Program-made: the position numbers and the translations under genes
Shown here: one piece after another, positions 53,707-63,500 of the stretch
Layout of the letters: each line of letters opens with the position of its first letter
How positions within the stretch are numbered: the first letter of the stretch is position 1
Assembly: GCA_937773775.1 (NCBI GenBank)
Contig: CALJVL010000006.1
Coordinates: 124,001 to 188,000 of the forward strand
Direction: 5' to 3'
Source of the DNA: an uncultured Flavobacterium sp.
Lineage (GTDB): Bacteria > Bacteroidota > Bacteroidia > Flavobacteriales > Flavobacteriaceae
DNA length: 64,000 nt
The notes under the pieces: model-generated
Seen by the model: the letters and a program-made list of their open reading frames with translations, nothing else
Databases searched by the model: none
What the model was told of the DNA's origin: nothing

Positions 53707-53737
53707 CAAAGATATACTATTTTTTCTAATATGGCAA
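53707..53737 (-). promoter_or_regulatory. Promoter of rpsP-rimM
   Basis: On the minus strand TTG (53737-53735), 20-base spacer, TATCTTTG (53714-53707). The same box and spacing are used by the nuo operon. A small GAGGT/ACCTC hairpin (53687-53701) follows at the probable transcript start. Confidence 0.7.
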
Positions 53738-53827
53738 TACGTTCTTATTAATATGATTAAGAATGTGTTATGCATTTTTCGCATGTTTTTTTTTAGGGCT
53801 AATCCTGTTTTTTCAGTGATAATCATT

Positions 53828-53835
53828 TACTTTTG
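53828..53835 (+). promoter_or_regulatory. -7 box of the DUF6252-like lipoprotein gene
   Basis: TACTTTTG (TAnnTTTG), 20 bases before the ATG at 53856. Confidence 0.5.
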
Positions 53836-53855
53836 TCTATCTAAAACTGCATCTT

Positions 53856-54323
53856 ATGAAAAAACAATTCCTTTTTATGATCATGCTATTTTCTTTAATC
53901 TCTTGTACAGAAGATGTAAGCTTTAACAATCCCTCTTTTCAGGGGTTAAAAGATAATGTCTTTTGGCGAGCTGTTGAATCAAAAGCTTCAATAGCTGCTA
54001 ATGGATCTTTGACGATAGAGGCGTATTCCGGAAACGAAGTGATTACTTTAAACGCAACTTCAACGACGGCTCAAACTTATTTTTTGGGGACGAGCACTTC
54101 GAAAACAGCTAAGTACGCGCTGACAGATAAAGACGGAACAATTACTTTCACAACTGGATTAGAACTTGGTGACGGTCAAATAGTGATAACGGACTATGAT
54201 GAAGTAAATAAAACTGTATCAGGAACTTTTAAATTTAATGCAGAAAACACTGACAATAACCCATTAGTAGGGCCTATTTTAAATTTTCAGCAAAGTGTTT
54301 TTTATAAAGTTCCCATAAGATAG
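53856..54323 (+). CDS. Lipoprotein, DUF6252-like
   Basis: A 155-residue protein with a lipobox ending in C17 (MLFSLISC) and a mature beta-rich part: GLKDNVFWRAVESKASIAANGSL, YFLGTSTSKTAKY and VSGTFKFNAEN. The pattern (dN-x-F-W-x-A followed by beta strands and VSGTF-F-a) resembles DUF6252, a calycin-like group of Bacteroidota lipoproteins. Function is unknown. It is monocistronic. Confidence 0.75.
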   Translation: MKKQFLFMIMLFSLISCTEDVSFNNPSFQGLKDNVFWRAVESKASIAANGSLTIEAYSGNEVITLNATSTTAQTYFLGTSTSKTAKYALTDKDGTITFTTGLELGDGQIVITDYDEVNKTVSGTFKFNAENTDNNPLVGPILNFQQSVFYKVPIR

Positions 54324-54461
54324 GGTCTGCGAGTCAATTAGTTTTTGTGTTTCCGTTAAAAACGAGTTTAATTCATCCGTTTTGCGAGTTTAGTTTTTTT
54401 TTTGATATTAAAATAAATAGAGAAATAAGCTAACATATAGTGTGTTATAAAAAAATAGTGT

Positions 54462-54469
54462 TACATTTG
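54462..54469 (+). promoter_or_regulatory. -7 box of the RRM-protein gene
   Basis: TACATTTG (TAnnTTTG), 25 bases before the ATG at 54495. Confidence 0.5.
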
Positions 54470-54494
54470 TTGCAATTATTATAAAAAAGTACTT

Positions 54495-54857
54495 ATGAAT
54501 ATTTTTGTTGGAAGCCTTCCATTCAGTATTGAGGAAGCAGATTTAAGAGAGTCTTTCGAGGCTTATGGTGCAGTTGATTCTGTAAAAATTATCACTGATA
54601 AATTTACTGGAAGAAGTAAAGGATTCGGTTTTGTTGAAATGACGAATGATGATGAAGCTCAAAAAGCGATTGATGAATTGAACGGTGCTACTGTTCAAGG
54701 ACGTGCAATTGTGGTTAACAAATCTGAGCCAAAACCAGAAGGAGAAAGAAGAAGTTTTAACAATAACAGTCGTGGTGGTGATTCACGCGGTGGTTATGGT
54801 GGTGGAAACAGCCGTGGTGGAGAAAACCGTGGTGGTGGAAACAGAGGGGGATATTAA
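54495..54857 (+). CDS. Glycine-rich RRM RNA-binding protein
   Basis: A 120-residue protein. Residues 1-80 form one RNA recognition motif: RNP2 is NIFVGSLP (2-9) and RNP1 is KGFGFVEM (41-48). The C-terminal 40 residues are Arg/Gly-rich (SRGGDSRGGYGGGNSRGG). This is the bacterial homologue of eukaryotic cold-inducible glycine-rich proteins. It probably binds mRNA and acts as a chaperone, particularly in cold. It has its own promoter and terminator. Confidence 0.95.
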   Translation: MNIFVGSLPFSIEEADLRESFEAYGAVDSVKIITDKFTGRSKGFGFVEMTNDDEAQKAIDELNGATVQGRAIVVNKSEPKPEGERRSFNNNSRGGDSRGGYGGGNSRGGENRGGGNRGGY

Positions 54858-54877
54858 TATTCTTCTTTTACAACTAT

Positions 54878-54913
54878 AAAAAAAAGGGACAATGTAAATT
54901 GTCCCTTTTTTTG
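54878..54913 (+). terminator. Intrinsic terminator after the RRM gene
   Basis: AAAAAAAGGGACAAT pairs with ATTGTCCCTTTTTTT around GTAA. It also serves the convergent leuB transcript poorly, if at all, because leuB ends at 54979. Confidence 0.85.
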
Positions 54914-54978
54914 GTTAGTATTGGTTTGGTTATTTTATTTTTATAGCTCGTATCTTGTTAGTTGCGTTTTCAGATCTC

Positions 54979-56040
54979 TTATAAATGGGCAACTAGCCAA
55001 TCTCCAACATCACTTGTTTTATAAACGGTTGCCCCCTTCTTTGCTAAATCTTCGGTTACAATTCCTTGCTCTAACGACTTGTTAACGGCAGCTCTAATAG
55101 CTTCCGCTTCCTCTTTTAATCCAAAGGCGTCTTCAAACATCATAGCTGCAGATAATACCGTAGCTAGTGGGTTTGCAATATTTAACCCTGTGGCTTGCGG
55201 GTAAGAACCGTGAATAGGTTCGTATAAAGAAGTATGTTCTCCTACTGATGCAGAAGGCATTAACCCCATAGAGCCAGAGATCACAGATGCTTCGTCAGTT
55301 AAAATGTCTCCAAATAAGTTTTCAGTAATTAATACATCATAAGAGTTAGGCCATTGTACTAAACGCATGGCTACGGCATCTACAAATTCATAGCTTACTT
55401 CTACTTCTGGATAGTCTTTTTCCATCGCCTGTACGGTCTCTCTCCACAGACGGGATGTTTCTAATACATTAGCTTTATCCACACAACATAGTTTTTTTGT
55501 GCGGGTCATCGCCAATTCGAAACCTTTCTTTGCTAATCGCTGTACTTCTGCTCTAGTATACGTACAAGTGTCATACGCCGTTTCGCCACCGTCTTTTCTT
55601 CCTTTTTCACCAAAATAAATTCCGCCGGTAAGTTCTCTTAGAAAGACTAAATCAGTTCCTTCAATTCTTTCTCTTTTCAATGGTGAATTGTCTATTAGCG
55701 AAGGAAAGGTAAATGTGGGACGTACATTTGCAAATAAGCCTAATTTTTTTCGCATCAACAATAAACCTTGTTCTGGTCTAACGGTCGCTTTAGGGTCGTT
55801 GTCAAATTTTGGATGTCCAACAGCTCCAAAAAGGACAGCATCAGCGGCCATACAAATTTCATGAGTTTCGTCTGGGTAAGGAACACCTACTGCATCAATT
55901 GCACAAGCGCCTGTTAAAGCTGGAGTCCAGGTGATTTCATGATTGAATTTTTTTGCAATGGCATTAGAAACTTTTACGGCTTCATTAATTACCTCTGGTC
56001 CGATTCCGTCTCCTGCCAATAGTGCGATTGTATACTTCAT
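54979..56040 (-). CDS. leuB: 3-isopropylmalate dehydrogenase
   Basis: A 353-residue enzyme. The N-terminus IALLAGDGIGPEV, the substrate block ELTGGIYFGEKGR and metal-binding GDILTDEASVISGSMGLMPSAS are standard LeuB features. It oxidatively decarboxylates 3-isopropylmalate, and acts on methylmalate equally when citramalate is the precursor. It is the last gene of the minus-strand leuC-leuD-cimA-leuB order, 128 bases after the cimA-like gene. Confidence 0.97.
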   Translation of the reverse strand: MKYTIALLAGDGIGPEVINEAVKVSNAIAKKFNHEITWTPALTGACAIDAVGVPYPDETHEICMAADAVLFGAVGHPKFDNDPKATVRPEQGLLLMRKKLGLFANVRPTFTFPSLIDNSPLKRERIEGTDLVFLRELTGGIYFGEKGRKDGGETAYDTCTYTRAEVQRLAKKGFELAMTRTKKLCCVDKANVLETSRLWRETVQAMEKDYPEVEVSYEFVDAVAMRLVQWPNSYDVLITENLFGDILTDEASVISGSMGLMPSASVGEHTSLYEPIHGSYPQATGLNIANPLATVLSAAMMFEDAFGLKEEAEAIRAAVNKSLEQGIVTEDLAKKGATVYKTSDVGDWLVAHL

Positions 56041-56168
56041 TATTTTTATTTTTCCTCCCCCCAGGCGCTTCGAAAGGAGCCGCAGACTGGGTGTTGTTGG
56101 AGTGGATTTATACTTATTTTCTTTTTTATTCTGTTTTGCTTCCCTCGCTTTCTAGTAGAGTGGGAGTA

Positions 56169-57686
56169 TTATTTGACATTCAGCATCTTCTGAGTTGCTA
56201 TGATTGCAGCTACGGTTTGGTCGGAATCTAGGCCTCTTGTTTTGAACTCTTTTCCATCATTGGTCCAAGTGATTATGGTTTCGCACAAAGCATCTGAACT
56301 GCTGCCGGGTGGAATCCGTACCGCATAATCAATCAATTGCGGCAGCGCTAATTGCTTAGCAGTATATATTTTGGCCAATGCATTCATGAAAGCATCAAAC
56401 TGCCCATCTCCTTGAGCGTGCTCCTCAATAATCTCACCGTCTATTTTTAAGCATAGGGTTGTCGAAGGGCGTAACCCTTTGGCATGTGACAATACATAAG
56501 ACTCTACTATGATCTTTTCCTGATAGGTTTGACTGTCCAGAACATCAGAGATGATGTAAGGTAAGTCTTCTTTTGTAACAGTTTCTTTTTTGTCGCCCAA
56601 TTCAATAATCCTTTGGGTAACTAACTTTAAATCTTCCTGATTTAATTTTAAACCCAATTCTTGAAGGTTTTTTTCAATATTGGCTTTTCCTGAAGTCTTT
56701 CCAAGTGCATATTGCCTTTTCCTTCCAAATCGCTCTGGCAGTAAATCATTGAAGTATAAATTATTTTTATTGTCACCATCTGCATGGATGCCTGCCGTTT
56801 GTGTAAACACGTTGTCACCGACAATTGGTTTGTTGGCGGGAATTCTATAGCCGGTAAATGTTTCCACCAATTTACTCACTGAGTATAAAGAAGATTCATT
56901 TATATTGATTTTTATTTCAGGCATGAAATCATTGATTACGGCAACGGTACTTTCGAGAGGAGCATTTCCGGCGCGCTCTCCCATTCCGTTTACCGTAACA
57001 TGCAACCCTTTAATACCCGCTTTCACGGCTTCCATGACATTGGCGATGCTTAAATCATAATCATTGTGCGCATGGAAATCAAAATGGATATTAGGATATT
57101 TTGCAGTAATTTTCGAAATAAACTCAAAGGTTTGCGATGGGATAAGTACTCCCAAGGTATCTGGCAATAATATTCTTTTGATAGGTTGCGTTGACAAAAA
57201 CTCTAAAAACTGGAAGACATATTCTGGAGAATTTCGCATGCCATTACTCCAGTCTTCTAGATAGACATTAGTGTCAATTTGGTGTGCTTGAGCTAATGTA
57301 ATTGTATCAGTGATTTCAGTAAAATGTTGTTCGGGTGTTTTCTTCAATTGATGCGTCAAATGATTCAGTGACCCCTTGGTCAATAAATTCTGAACTTTGG
57401 CGCCAGCTTTCTTCATCCAATCAATTGAAAGTCCACCGTCAACAAAAGTTAGAACTTCGATTCTATCTTCGTATCCTTTCTCATTCGCCCAGTTCATGAT
57501 CCCTTTTACACCTTGAAATTCTCCTTCGCTTACGCGAGCGGAAGCGACCTCAATGCGATCAATATTTAACTCTTCCAGTAACAATTGTGCAATGGTTAGT
57601 TTTTCTGAGGCAGAAAATGATACTCCCGAGGTTTGTTCCCCGTCACGAAGCGTCGTGTCCATTATCTCAATTTTTCTTTTTTCCAT
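56169..57686 (-). CDS. cimA: Citramalate synthase-like enzyme (2-isopropylmalate synthase family)
   Basis: A 505-residue member of the LeuA/HCS family. The catalytic TIM barrel begins EIMDTTLRDGEQTSGV (residues 7-22, catalytic R-D). VASARVSEGEFQGV, NLLTKGSLNHL and NVYLEDWSNGMRNSPEYV are present, then a LeuA-type regulatory domain (about 380-505). These stretches match what I recall of Leptospira citramalate synthase, including the hydrophobic pocket L and Y that favour pyruvate over 2-oxoisovalerate. Citramalate synthase joins pyruvate and acetyl-CoA, giving 2-oxobutyrate for isoleucine without threonine. The alternative is 2-isopropylmalate synthase. It lies between leuD and leuB. Confidence 0.78.
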   Translation of the reverse strand: MEKRKIEIMDTTLRDGEQTSGVSFSASEKLTIAQLLLEELNIDRIEVASARVSEGEFQGVKGIMNWANEKGYEDRIEVLTFVDGGLSIDWMKKAGAKVQNLLTKGSLNHLTHQLKKTPEQHFTEITDTITLAQAHQIDTNVYLEDWSNGMRNSPEYVFQFLEFLSTQPIKRILLPDTLGVLIPSQTFEFISKITAKYPNIHFDFHAHNDYDLSIANVMEAVKAGIKGLHVTVNGMGERAGNAPLESTVAVINDFMPEIKININESSLYSVSKLVETFTGYRIPANKPIVGDNVFTQTAGIHADGDNKNNLYFNDLLPERFGRKRQYALGKTSGKANIEKNLQELGLKLNQEDLKLVTQRIIELGDKKETVTKEDLPYIISDVLDSQTYQEKIIVESYVLSHAKGLRPSTTLCLKIDGEIIEEHAQGDGQFDAFMNALAKIYTAKQLALPQLIDYAVRIPPGSSSDALCETIITWTNDGKEFKTRGLDSDQTVAAIIATQKMLNVK

Positions 57687-57760
57687 TTTTAAGTTTGATG
57701 CTAAGACGATTTTTATTTTAATGAGAGTAGCAATCGTACAATTGTATTTTATATAATCGT

Positions 57761-57808
57761 AAAAGAGTTAGCTCAACAATCAAGTCGAGCTAACTCTTTT
57801 TTTTGTTG
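57761..57808. terminator. Strong hairpin between leuD and the cimA-like gene
   Basis: AAAAGAGTTAGCTC (57761-57774) pairs with GAGCTAACTCTTTT (57787-57800), 14 bp with a 12-base loop. On the plus strand it ends in T8. On the minus strand, in the operon direction, it lies just 6-14 bases past leuD and ends in T4. It probably terminates a share of leuCD transcripts. Confidence 0.65.
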
Positions 57809-57813
57809 GGTTT

Positions 57814-58410
57814 TTAATAAGGAAGGGTATCGGCAAATTCGATTACTTCTTTTTTTATATTTTGTAGGTAGTCAATGTCATCAAAGCCATTGATCATATT
57901 AGCTTTTTTGTAGCCAGAAATGTCAAAAGATTCTTTTTCTCCAGTCACTTTAAGCGCAATTGTTTGTTCAGGAAGATTAACTTCGAGTTCCGTTTCTGGA
58001 TTTGTTGCAATAGCTTTGAAGATTTTATCAGCAAATTGAGCGCTAACTTGCACGGGTAGTACACCAACATTCAGACAGTTGTTTCTAAATATATCGGCAA
58101 AAAAGCTCGACACCACGCACCTGAAACCGTAATCATAAACAGCCCAAGCCGCATGTTCTCTTGAAGAGCCAGACCCGAAGTTTCTTCCTCCAACAAGGAT
58201 TTTCCCACTATAGGTTGGGTTATTTAAAACGAAATCTGATTTTGGGGAACCGTCATTGTTATATCGCCAGTCGCGGAAAAGGTTGTCGCCGAAACCAACA
58301 CGCTCTGTTGCTTTAAGGAAACGAGCTGGAATAATTTGATCCGTATCTACATTTTCAATAGAAAGTGGAACTGCTGTACTTGTAAGTATATTAAATTTAT
58401 CGTAAGCCAT
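57814..58410 (-). CDS. leuD: 3-isopropylmalate dehydratase small subunit
   Basis: A 198-residue protein with the aconitase swivel-domain motif VGGRNFGSGSSREHAAWAV and the start ENVDTDQIIPARFLK, both diagnostic of LeuD. With LeuC it isomerises 2- to 3-isopropylmalate, and also citramalate to methylmalate. It lies 85 bases after leuC. Confidence 0.97.
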   Translation of the reverse strand: MAYDKFNILTSTAVPLSIENVDTDQIIPARFLKATERVGFGDNLFRDWRYNNDGSPKSDFVLNNPTYSGKILVGGRNFGSGSSREHAAWAVYDYGFRCVVSSFFADIFRNNCLNVGVLPVQVSAQFADKIFKAIATNPETELEVNLPEQTIALKVTGEKESFDISGYKKANMINGFDDIDYLQNIKKEVIEFADTLPY

Positions 58411-58495
58411 TTTTGTTTTGTTTTGAACTACAGGAATCGGTTTAAGGGTTTGCTGCAGTCGTGTGTTTATGTTTTAGAACATTCGCGTTTGCAAA

Positions 58496-59896
58496 TTAGG
58501 AGGCTATCAAATCTCGGGGGTCTGTTAACACTCCCGTTACGGCAGCGGCAGCGGCCATAAATGGGCTTGCTAATAATGTTCTCGAGCCAGGTCCTTGACG
58601 TCCTTCGAAATTTCTGTTCGAAGTACTTACCGAATACTTACCGGCAGGTACCTTATCGTCATTCATCGCTAAACAAGCGGAACATCCTGGTTGGCGTAAT
58701 ACGAAGCCTGCATCAGTCAATATGTCAAGAATTCCTTCTTCTTTTATTTGTGCTTCCACGACATGTGATCCTGGAACCAGCCATGCCGTAACATTAGCTG
58801 CTTTTTGTCTTCCCTTTACAATAGAGGCAAAAGCCCTAAAATCTTCGATTCGGCCATTGGTGCAGCTTCCTAAGAAAACATAATCGATTTTTTTTCCTAT
58901 CATAGCTTCTCCTTGGTTGAAACCCATATATCCTAAAGATTTTTTATAGGTTTCTTCTCCTTCGGCAACATCTTTTGAGTTTGGGATGCTTTTAGAAATT
59001 CCTAGTCCCATACCTGGATTAGTCCCATAGGTAATCATTGGCTCAATGTCTGCAGCTTCAAAGTTGATTTCTTCGTCAAATTTTGCGTTAGCATCTGTTT
59101 TTAATGTTTTCCAATACGCTACCGCTGTATTCCAAGCTTCGCCTTTTGGTGCATATAGACGGCCTTCCAGGTAATCAAAAGTAGTTTGGTCTGGCGCTAT
59201 CATTCCTCCACGAGCTCCCATTTCGATACTTAAATTACAAACGGTCATGCGACCTTCCATAGTCATGTTTTCAAAAACCTTCCCTGAGTATTCCACAAAA
59301 TAACCTGTGGCACCTGAGGTAGACAGCTTTGATATTATATAGAGCGCAACATCTTTTGGTGTAACTCCAAACTGAAGATCGCCGGCTACGTTAATAAGCA
59401 TTTTTTTAGGTTTTGGTTGCATGATACATTGTGTAGAAAGTACCATCTCTACCTCAGAAGTACCAATCCCGAAAGCAATAGCTCCGAATGCTCCGTGAGT
59501 AGAGGTATGTGAATCCCCGCAAACAATAGTTGCGCCAGGCAAGGTAATTCCGTTTTCAGGTCCTACTACGTGCACGATTCCATTTTTTGCATTTCCTAAT
59601 CCCCAATGGCTAATGCCATATTCTTTTGCGTTTTCTTCCAATGCTTTAAGTTGGTTTGCAGATAAGGGATCTTCAACAGGTAAATGTTGATTTATGGTTG
59701 GGGTGTTGTGATCGGCAGTGGCAAAAGTACGTTCTGGGTACAAAACCGAGATGCCTCTTTCCTTTAGACCTAAAAAAGCAACAGGACTAGTCACTTCATG
59801 AATGAAATGACGGTCAATAAAAAACACGTCTGGTCCATCTTCAATTTTACGCACCACGTGCGAATCCCATACTTTGTCAAATAATGTAGTGCTCAT
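58496..59896 (-). CDS. leuC: 3-isopropylmalate dehydratase large subunit
   Basis: A 466-residue aconitase-family protein. The three [4Fe-4S] ligands are visible: C in [13 protein letters not shown] and C-x-x-C in [10 protein letters not shown]. The start [12 protein letters not shown] is typical of LeuC. It is the first gene of the leu group and has a strong promoter and a palindrome in the leader. Confidence 0.98.
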   Translation of the reverse strand: MSTTLFDKVWDSHVVRKIEDGPDVFFIDRHFIHEVTSPVAFLGLKERGISVLYPERTFATADHNTPTINQHLPVEDPLSANQLKALEENAKEYGISHWGLGNAKNGIVHVVGPENGITLPGATIVCGDSHTSTHGAFGAIAFGIGTSEVEMVLSTQCIMQPKPKKMLINVAGDLQFGVTPKDVALYIISKLSTSGATGYFVEYSGKVFENMTMEGRMTVCNLSIEMGARGGMIAPDQTTFDYLEGRLYAPKGEAWNTAVAYWKTLKTDANAKFDEEINFEAADIEPMITYGTNPGMGLGISKSIPNSKDVAEGEETYKKSLGYMGFNQGEAMIGKKIDYVFLGSCTNGRIEDFRAFASIVKGRQKAANVTAWLVPGSHVVEAQIKEEGILDILTDAGFVLRQPGCSACLAMNDDKVPAGKYSVSTSNRNFEGRQGPGSRTLLASPFMAAAAAVTGVLTDPRDLIAS

Positions 59897-59931
59897 TTTA
59901 AATATTTTTTAAGTGTATTTCTTCATTTTAA

Positions 59932-59948
59932 GGATCGTTAAACGATCC
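59932..59948. promoter_or_regulatory. Perfect palindrome in the leuC leader
   Basis: GGATCGTT-A-AACGATCC, an 8-1-8 palindrome, 36 bases before the leuC ATG and about 13 bases downstream of the expected transcript start. It fits an operator acting by roadblock or a leader hairpin. Confidence 0.5.
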
Positions 59949-59967
59949 ATAATTGTAACAATGAGAG

Positions 59968-59997
59968 CAAATTTAGAAAAAGAAACAAAGTGGTCAA
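59968..59997 (-). promoter_or_regulatory. Promoter of leuC
   Basis: On the minus strand TTG (59997-59995), 19-base spacer, TAAATTTG (59975-59968). This matches the Bacteroidota consensus and gives a leader of about 65 bases. Confidence 0.7.
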
Positions 59998-60511
59998 TTT
60001 GGGTTTTTCATTATATACGATACCCAAACCCTTTTTACGGATCCTGAGGACTTATATTTTAATGTCTCTTGTTTTGTCGAGCAATCTGAATTTGTTTTTA
60101 ATTTATTTGATTGTTGTTTTGGATGTGGGCTTTGTTGTTTTGTGACGTTCGTTATTTCTTAATTTGAGTGTCTAAAAAACGAATTATGTTGAGTAAAAGT
60201 AAGTTTAAAGCCAATTGTTTTGATAAATAGATAATATCTAGTTGTTTTTGTATTTTAAAAAACGGGTCTTTTTGTTTGTCGCTTTTCGACATAAAGCTGT
60301 TTTTTGGCGGAATACACACTGCTATTTTTTTGACTAGATAGTACGACATCCAAAAAAATGTTTTGCGGGTGATTTATTACTTTGTTGTGCCATTTTAGAA
60401 ATTAATAAGTTTAAAATTACAGGATGAATGGATTCCTTATTTAGTTATTGGTTTTGAATTTTTTATCAGTATTTGTTGATAACTTGCCTCCGTTCTTACT
60501 TGAAAAAAACC

Positions 60512-60519
60512 TAAATTTG
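60512..60519 (+). promoter_or_regulatory. -7 box of dnaE
   Basis: TAAATTTG (TAnnTTTG), 50 bases before the ATG at 60570. No TTG lies at the standard distance. Confidence 0.45.
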
Positions 60520-60569
60520 AAATTCATTTTTTGTAATTTATTTAATTTATAATCAGCTGATATACAAAT

Positions 60570-63500
60570 ATGTACTTAATATTCGATACTGAAACGACAG
60601 GATTACCAAAGCGTTGGGATGCGCCCATAACCGATACAGCCAACTGGCCGCGTTGTATACAAATTGCCTGGCAGCTGCATGACGATATGGGGAAACTCAT
60701 CGAGCATCAGGACTACTTGGTAAAACCAGAAGGCTTTAATATTCCGTATGATGCGGAGCGAATCCACGGGATTTCTACTGAGTTGGCGCAAGCCGAAGGG
60801 GTTTCTTTGGCAGAAGTATTGGATAAATTCAATGTTGCTTTAGGTAAAGCCAAATTTATTGTAGGGCAAAATCTCGGTTTTGATGTCAATATTATGGGTT
60901 GTGAATTTCATCGTTTAGCTGTTCAAAGTCCAATGGCTTCAATGCCTGTTTTGGATACTTGTACAGAAGTGACTGCAAAGTTATTAGAATTGCCGGGAGG
61001 TCGCGGCGGTCGTTTCAAGTTACCAACACTTACTGAATTACATCAGTATTTATTCAACAAACCATTTTCGGAAGCGCATAACGCAACTGCCGATGTGGAG
61101 GCAACTACGCGTTGTTTTTTGGAGCTAATTCGTAGAGAAAATTACACTCCTGAAAAGCTAGATGTTCCCGCAAGTTATTTTCAGGATTTCCAAAGTAAGA
61201 ATCCAAGTGAGATTAAACTCATTGGTTTAAAACACATCAATTTAAAGGAAGCTTCTGATAAAATTCGTCAGCAGTTTGGAGAAAAGCAGACCGAGACAAT
61301 TTCAAAACAAGAGCTTTCTCAAAACAAGAAAGTACTTGTTGATACTGATTTTGTGCATTTGCATAATCACACCCAGTTTTCCGTTCTACAGTCTACGATT
61401 AGTATTCCAGCATTAGTAAAAGCGGCTTCACAACAAAAGATGCCTGCCGTAGCTATTACAGATCACGCTAATTTGATGGGTGCTTTTCACTTTGTGAGGG
61501 ATGTTTTAAATCATAATAAATCGGCTGAAGCCAAGAATGCAGCTTCAATCGAAAATGGGGAGGAGCCTACTGAGGTTTCGATGAAACCAATCGTGGGTTG
61601 CGAGTTTTTTGTATGTGAAGATCATAAAGATAAATCCCGTAAAGACAACGGATACCAAATTGTACTTTTGGCTAAGACTAAAAAAGGATATCATAATCTG
61701 GCCAAAATGTCTTCGATTGCCTATACGGAAGGGTTTTATTATGTGCCTAGAATTGATAGAAGGGTTATTCAAAAATACAAGGAAGATATTATTGTGTTAT
61801 CCGGAAATCTCTATGGTGAGATTCCGAGTAAGGTTTTAAATCTTGGTGAAAACCAAGCCGAAGAAGCCTTAATCTGGTGGAAGGGAGAGTTCAAAGATGA
61901 TTTTTATATTGAGGTGATGCGTCACAATCAAGAAGATGAAAATCGGGTAAATACCACTTTGATTGCTTTGGCGAGAAAACATGAGGTTAAAATTGTTGCC
62001 ACTAACAATACTTTTTATATTGATAAAGAAAATGCCAATGCACATGATATTTTGCTTTGTGTACGCGATGGCGAAAAACAAACTACGCCCATAGGTCGTG
62101 GTCGTGGCTATCGCTTTGGGTTGCCCAATCAAGAATACTATTTCAAGACAGGGGAGGAAATGAAAAAACTCTTCACTGATTTGCCCGAATCGATTTCGAA
62201 TCTAAGTGAAATTGTAGACAAAATTGAAATTTATAATCTGGCACGTGAAGTTTTGTTGCCCAAATTTGACATTCCGGATGAGTTTGACGTGGCACAAGAC
62301 GCTGTTGACGGAGGTGTGCGGGGTGAGAATGCTTATTTGAGACACCTTACTTACGAAGGGGCAAAGAGAAGGTATCCTGAAATCACGGAGCTAATACGAG
62401 AGCGTCTTGATTTTGAGTTGCTGACGATTTCTAATTCGGGTTATCCTGGATATTTCTTGATTGTACAGGATTTAATTGCCGAAGCGAGGAGCATGGGCGT
62501 TTCTGTGGGTCCGGGAAGGGGATCTGCAGCGGGATCGGTTGTGGCGTATTGTTTAAAAATAACCAATATTGACCCGCTAATGTACAACCTGCTTTTTGAG
62601 CGTTTTCTTAATCCCGATCGTGTGTCGTTACCCGATATTGATATCGATTTTGATGATGAAGGACGAAGCAGTGTGATGGATTATGTGATTCGAAAATACG
62701 GTTCAAAACAAGTTGCGCAGATTATCACCTATGGTAAAATGGCGACGAAATCAGCTATTCGTGACACGGCTCGTGTGCTAGATTTACCATTGTTTGAAGC
62801 CGATAAAATAGCGAAGTTAATTCCGGGTATGATGCCATCTAAGTGGAATTTAGTACGCTTCCTGAATGAAGATGAAGCGCTGATAAAGAAAGCGGTTCGT
62901 CCGGAAGAATGGGATAAAATAAAAGAATTAATAGGCCTTGCTAACGAAGATGATTTGGGTGGTGAGACCATTCAACAAGCCAAAGTTCTGGAAGGAAATT
63001 TGAGAAATACGGGTATTCATGCCTGTGGGGTGATTATTACCCCAAGTGATATTACTGATTTTGTTCCTGTGGCGACGGCCAAAGATTCAGATTTGTATGT
63101 GACCCAGTTTGATAACTCGGTAGTGGAAACCGCAGGATTGTTAAAGATGGACTTCTTGGGTTTGAAAACCCTTACCCTTATTAAAGACACGGTTAAATTA
63201 GTAAAATATAGAAATGGAATTGACCTTAACCCAGATGAATTTCCGATTGATGATGTAAAAACATACGAGCTTTTTCAGCGAGGAGAAACGGTGGGGATTT
63301 TCCAATATGAATCTGCAGGAATGCAGAAGTACATGAAGGAATTGAAACCAACGGTGTTCCCTGATTTAATTGCCATGAATGCCTTGTATCGACCAGGGCC
63401 AATTGCTTATATTCCTAGTTTTGTAAAAAGGAAAAATGGAGAAGAGGAAATTATATATGACCTTGAAGCCTGCGAGGAGTTGCTGAAGGATACATACGGA

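Larger units (their letters stand above)
59897..60511. other. Long AT-rich intergenic region between leuC and dnaE
   Basis: About 670 bases separate the divergent leuC and dnaE start codons. It contains the leuC promoter and palindrome on the left and a dnaE promoter box on the right. A 65-residue minus-strand frame (60152-60349) was judged not to be a gene. The middle holds nothing I can name. Confidence 0.5.

Noticed and set aside
60152..60349. A 65-residue minus-strand frame rich in Leu and Ile upstream of leuC, resembling an attenuator leader peptide
   Set aside because: The consensus leuC promoter lies between it and leuC (59968-59997), so it would not be on the leuC transcript. It also has no clear start context.
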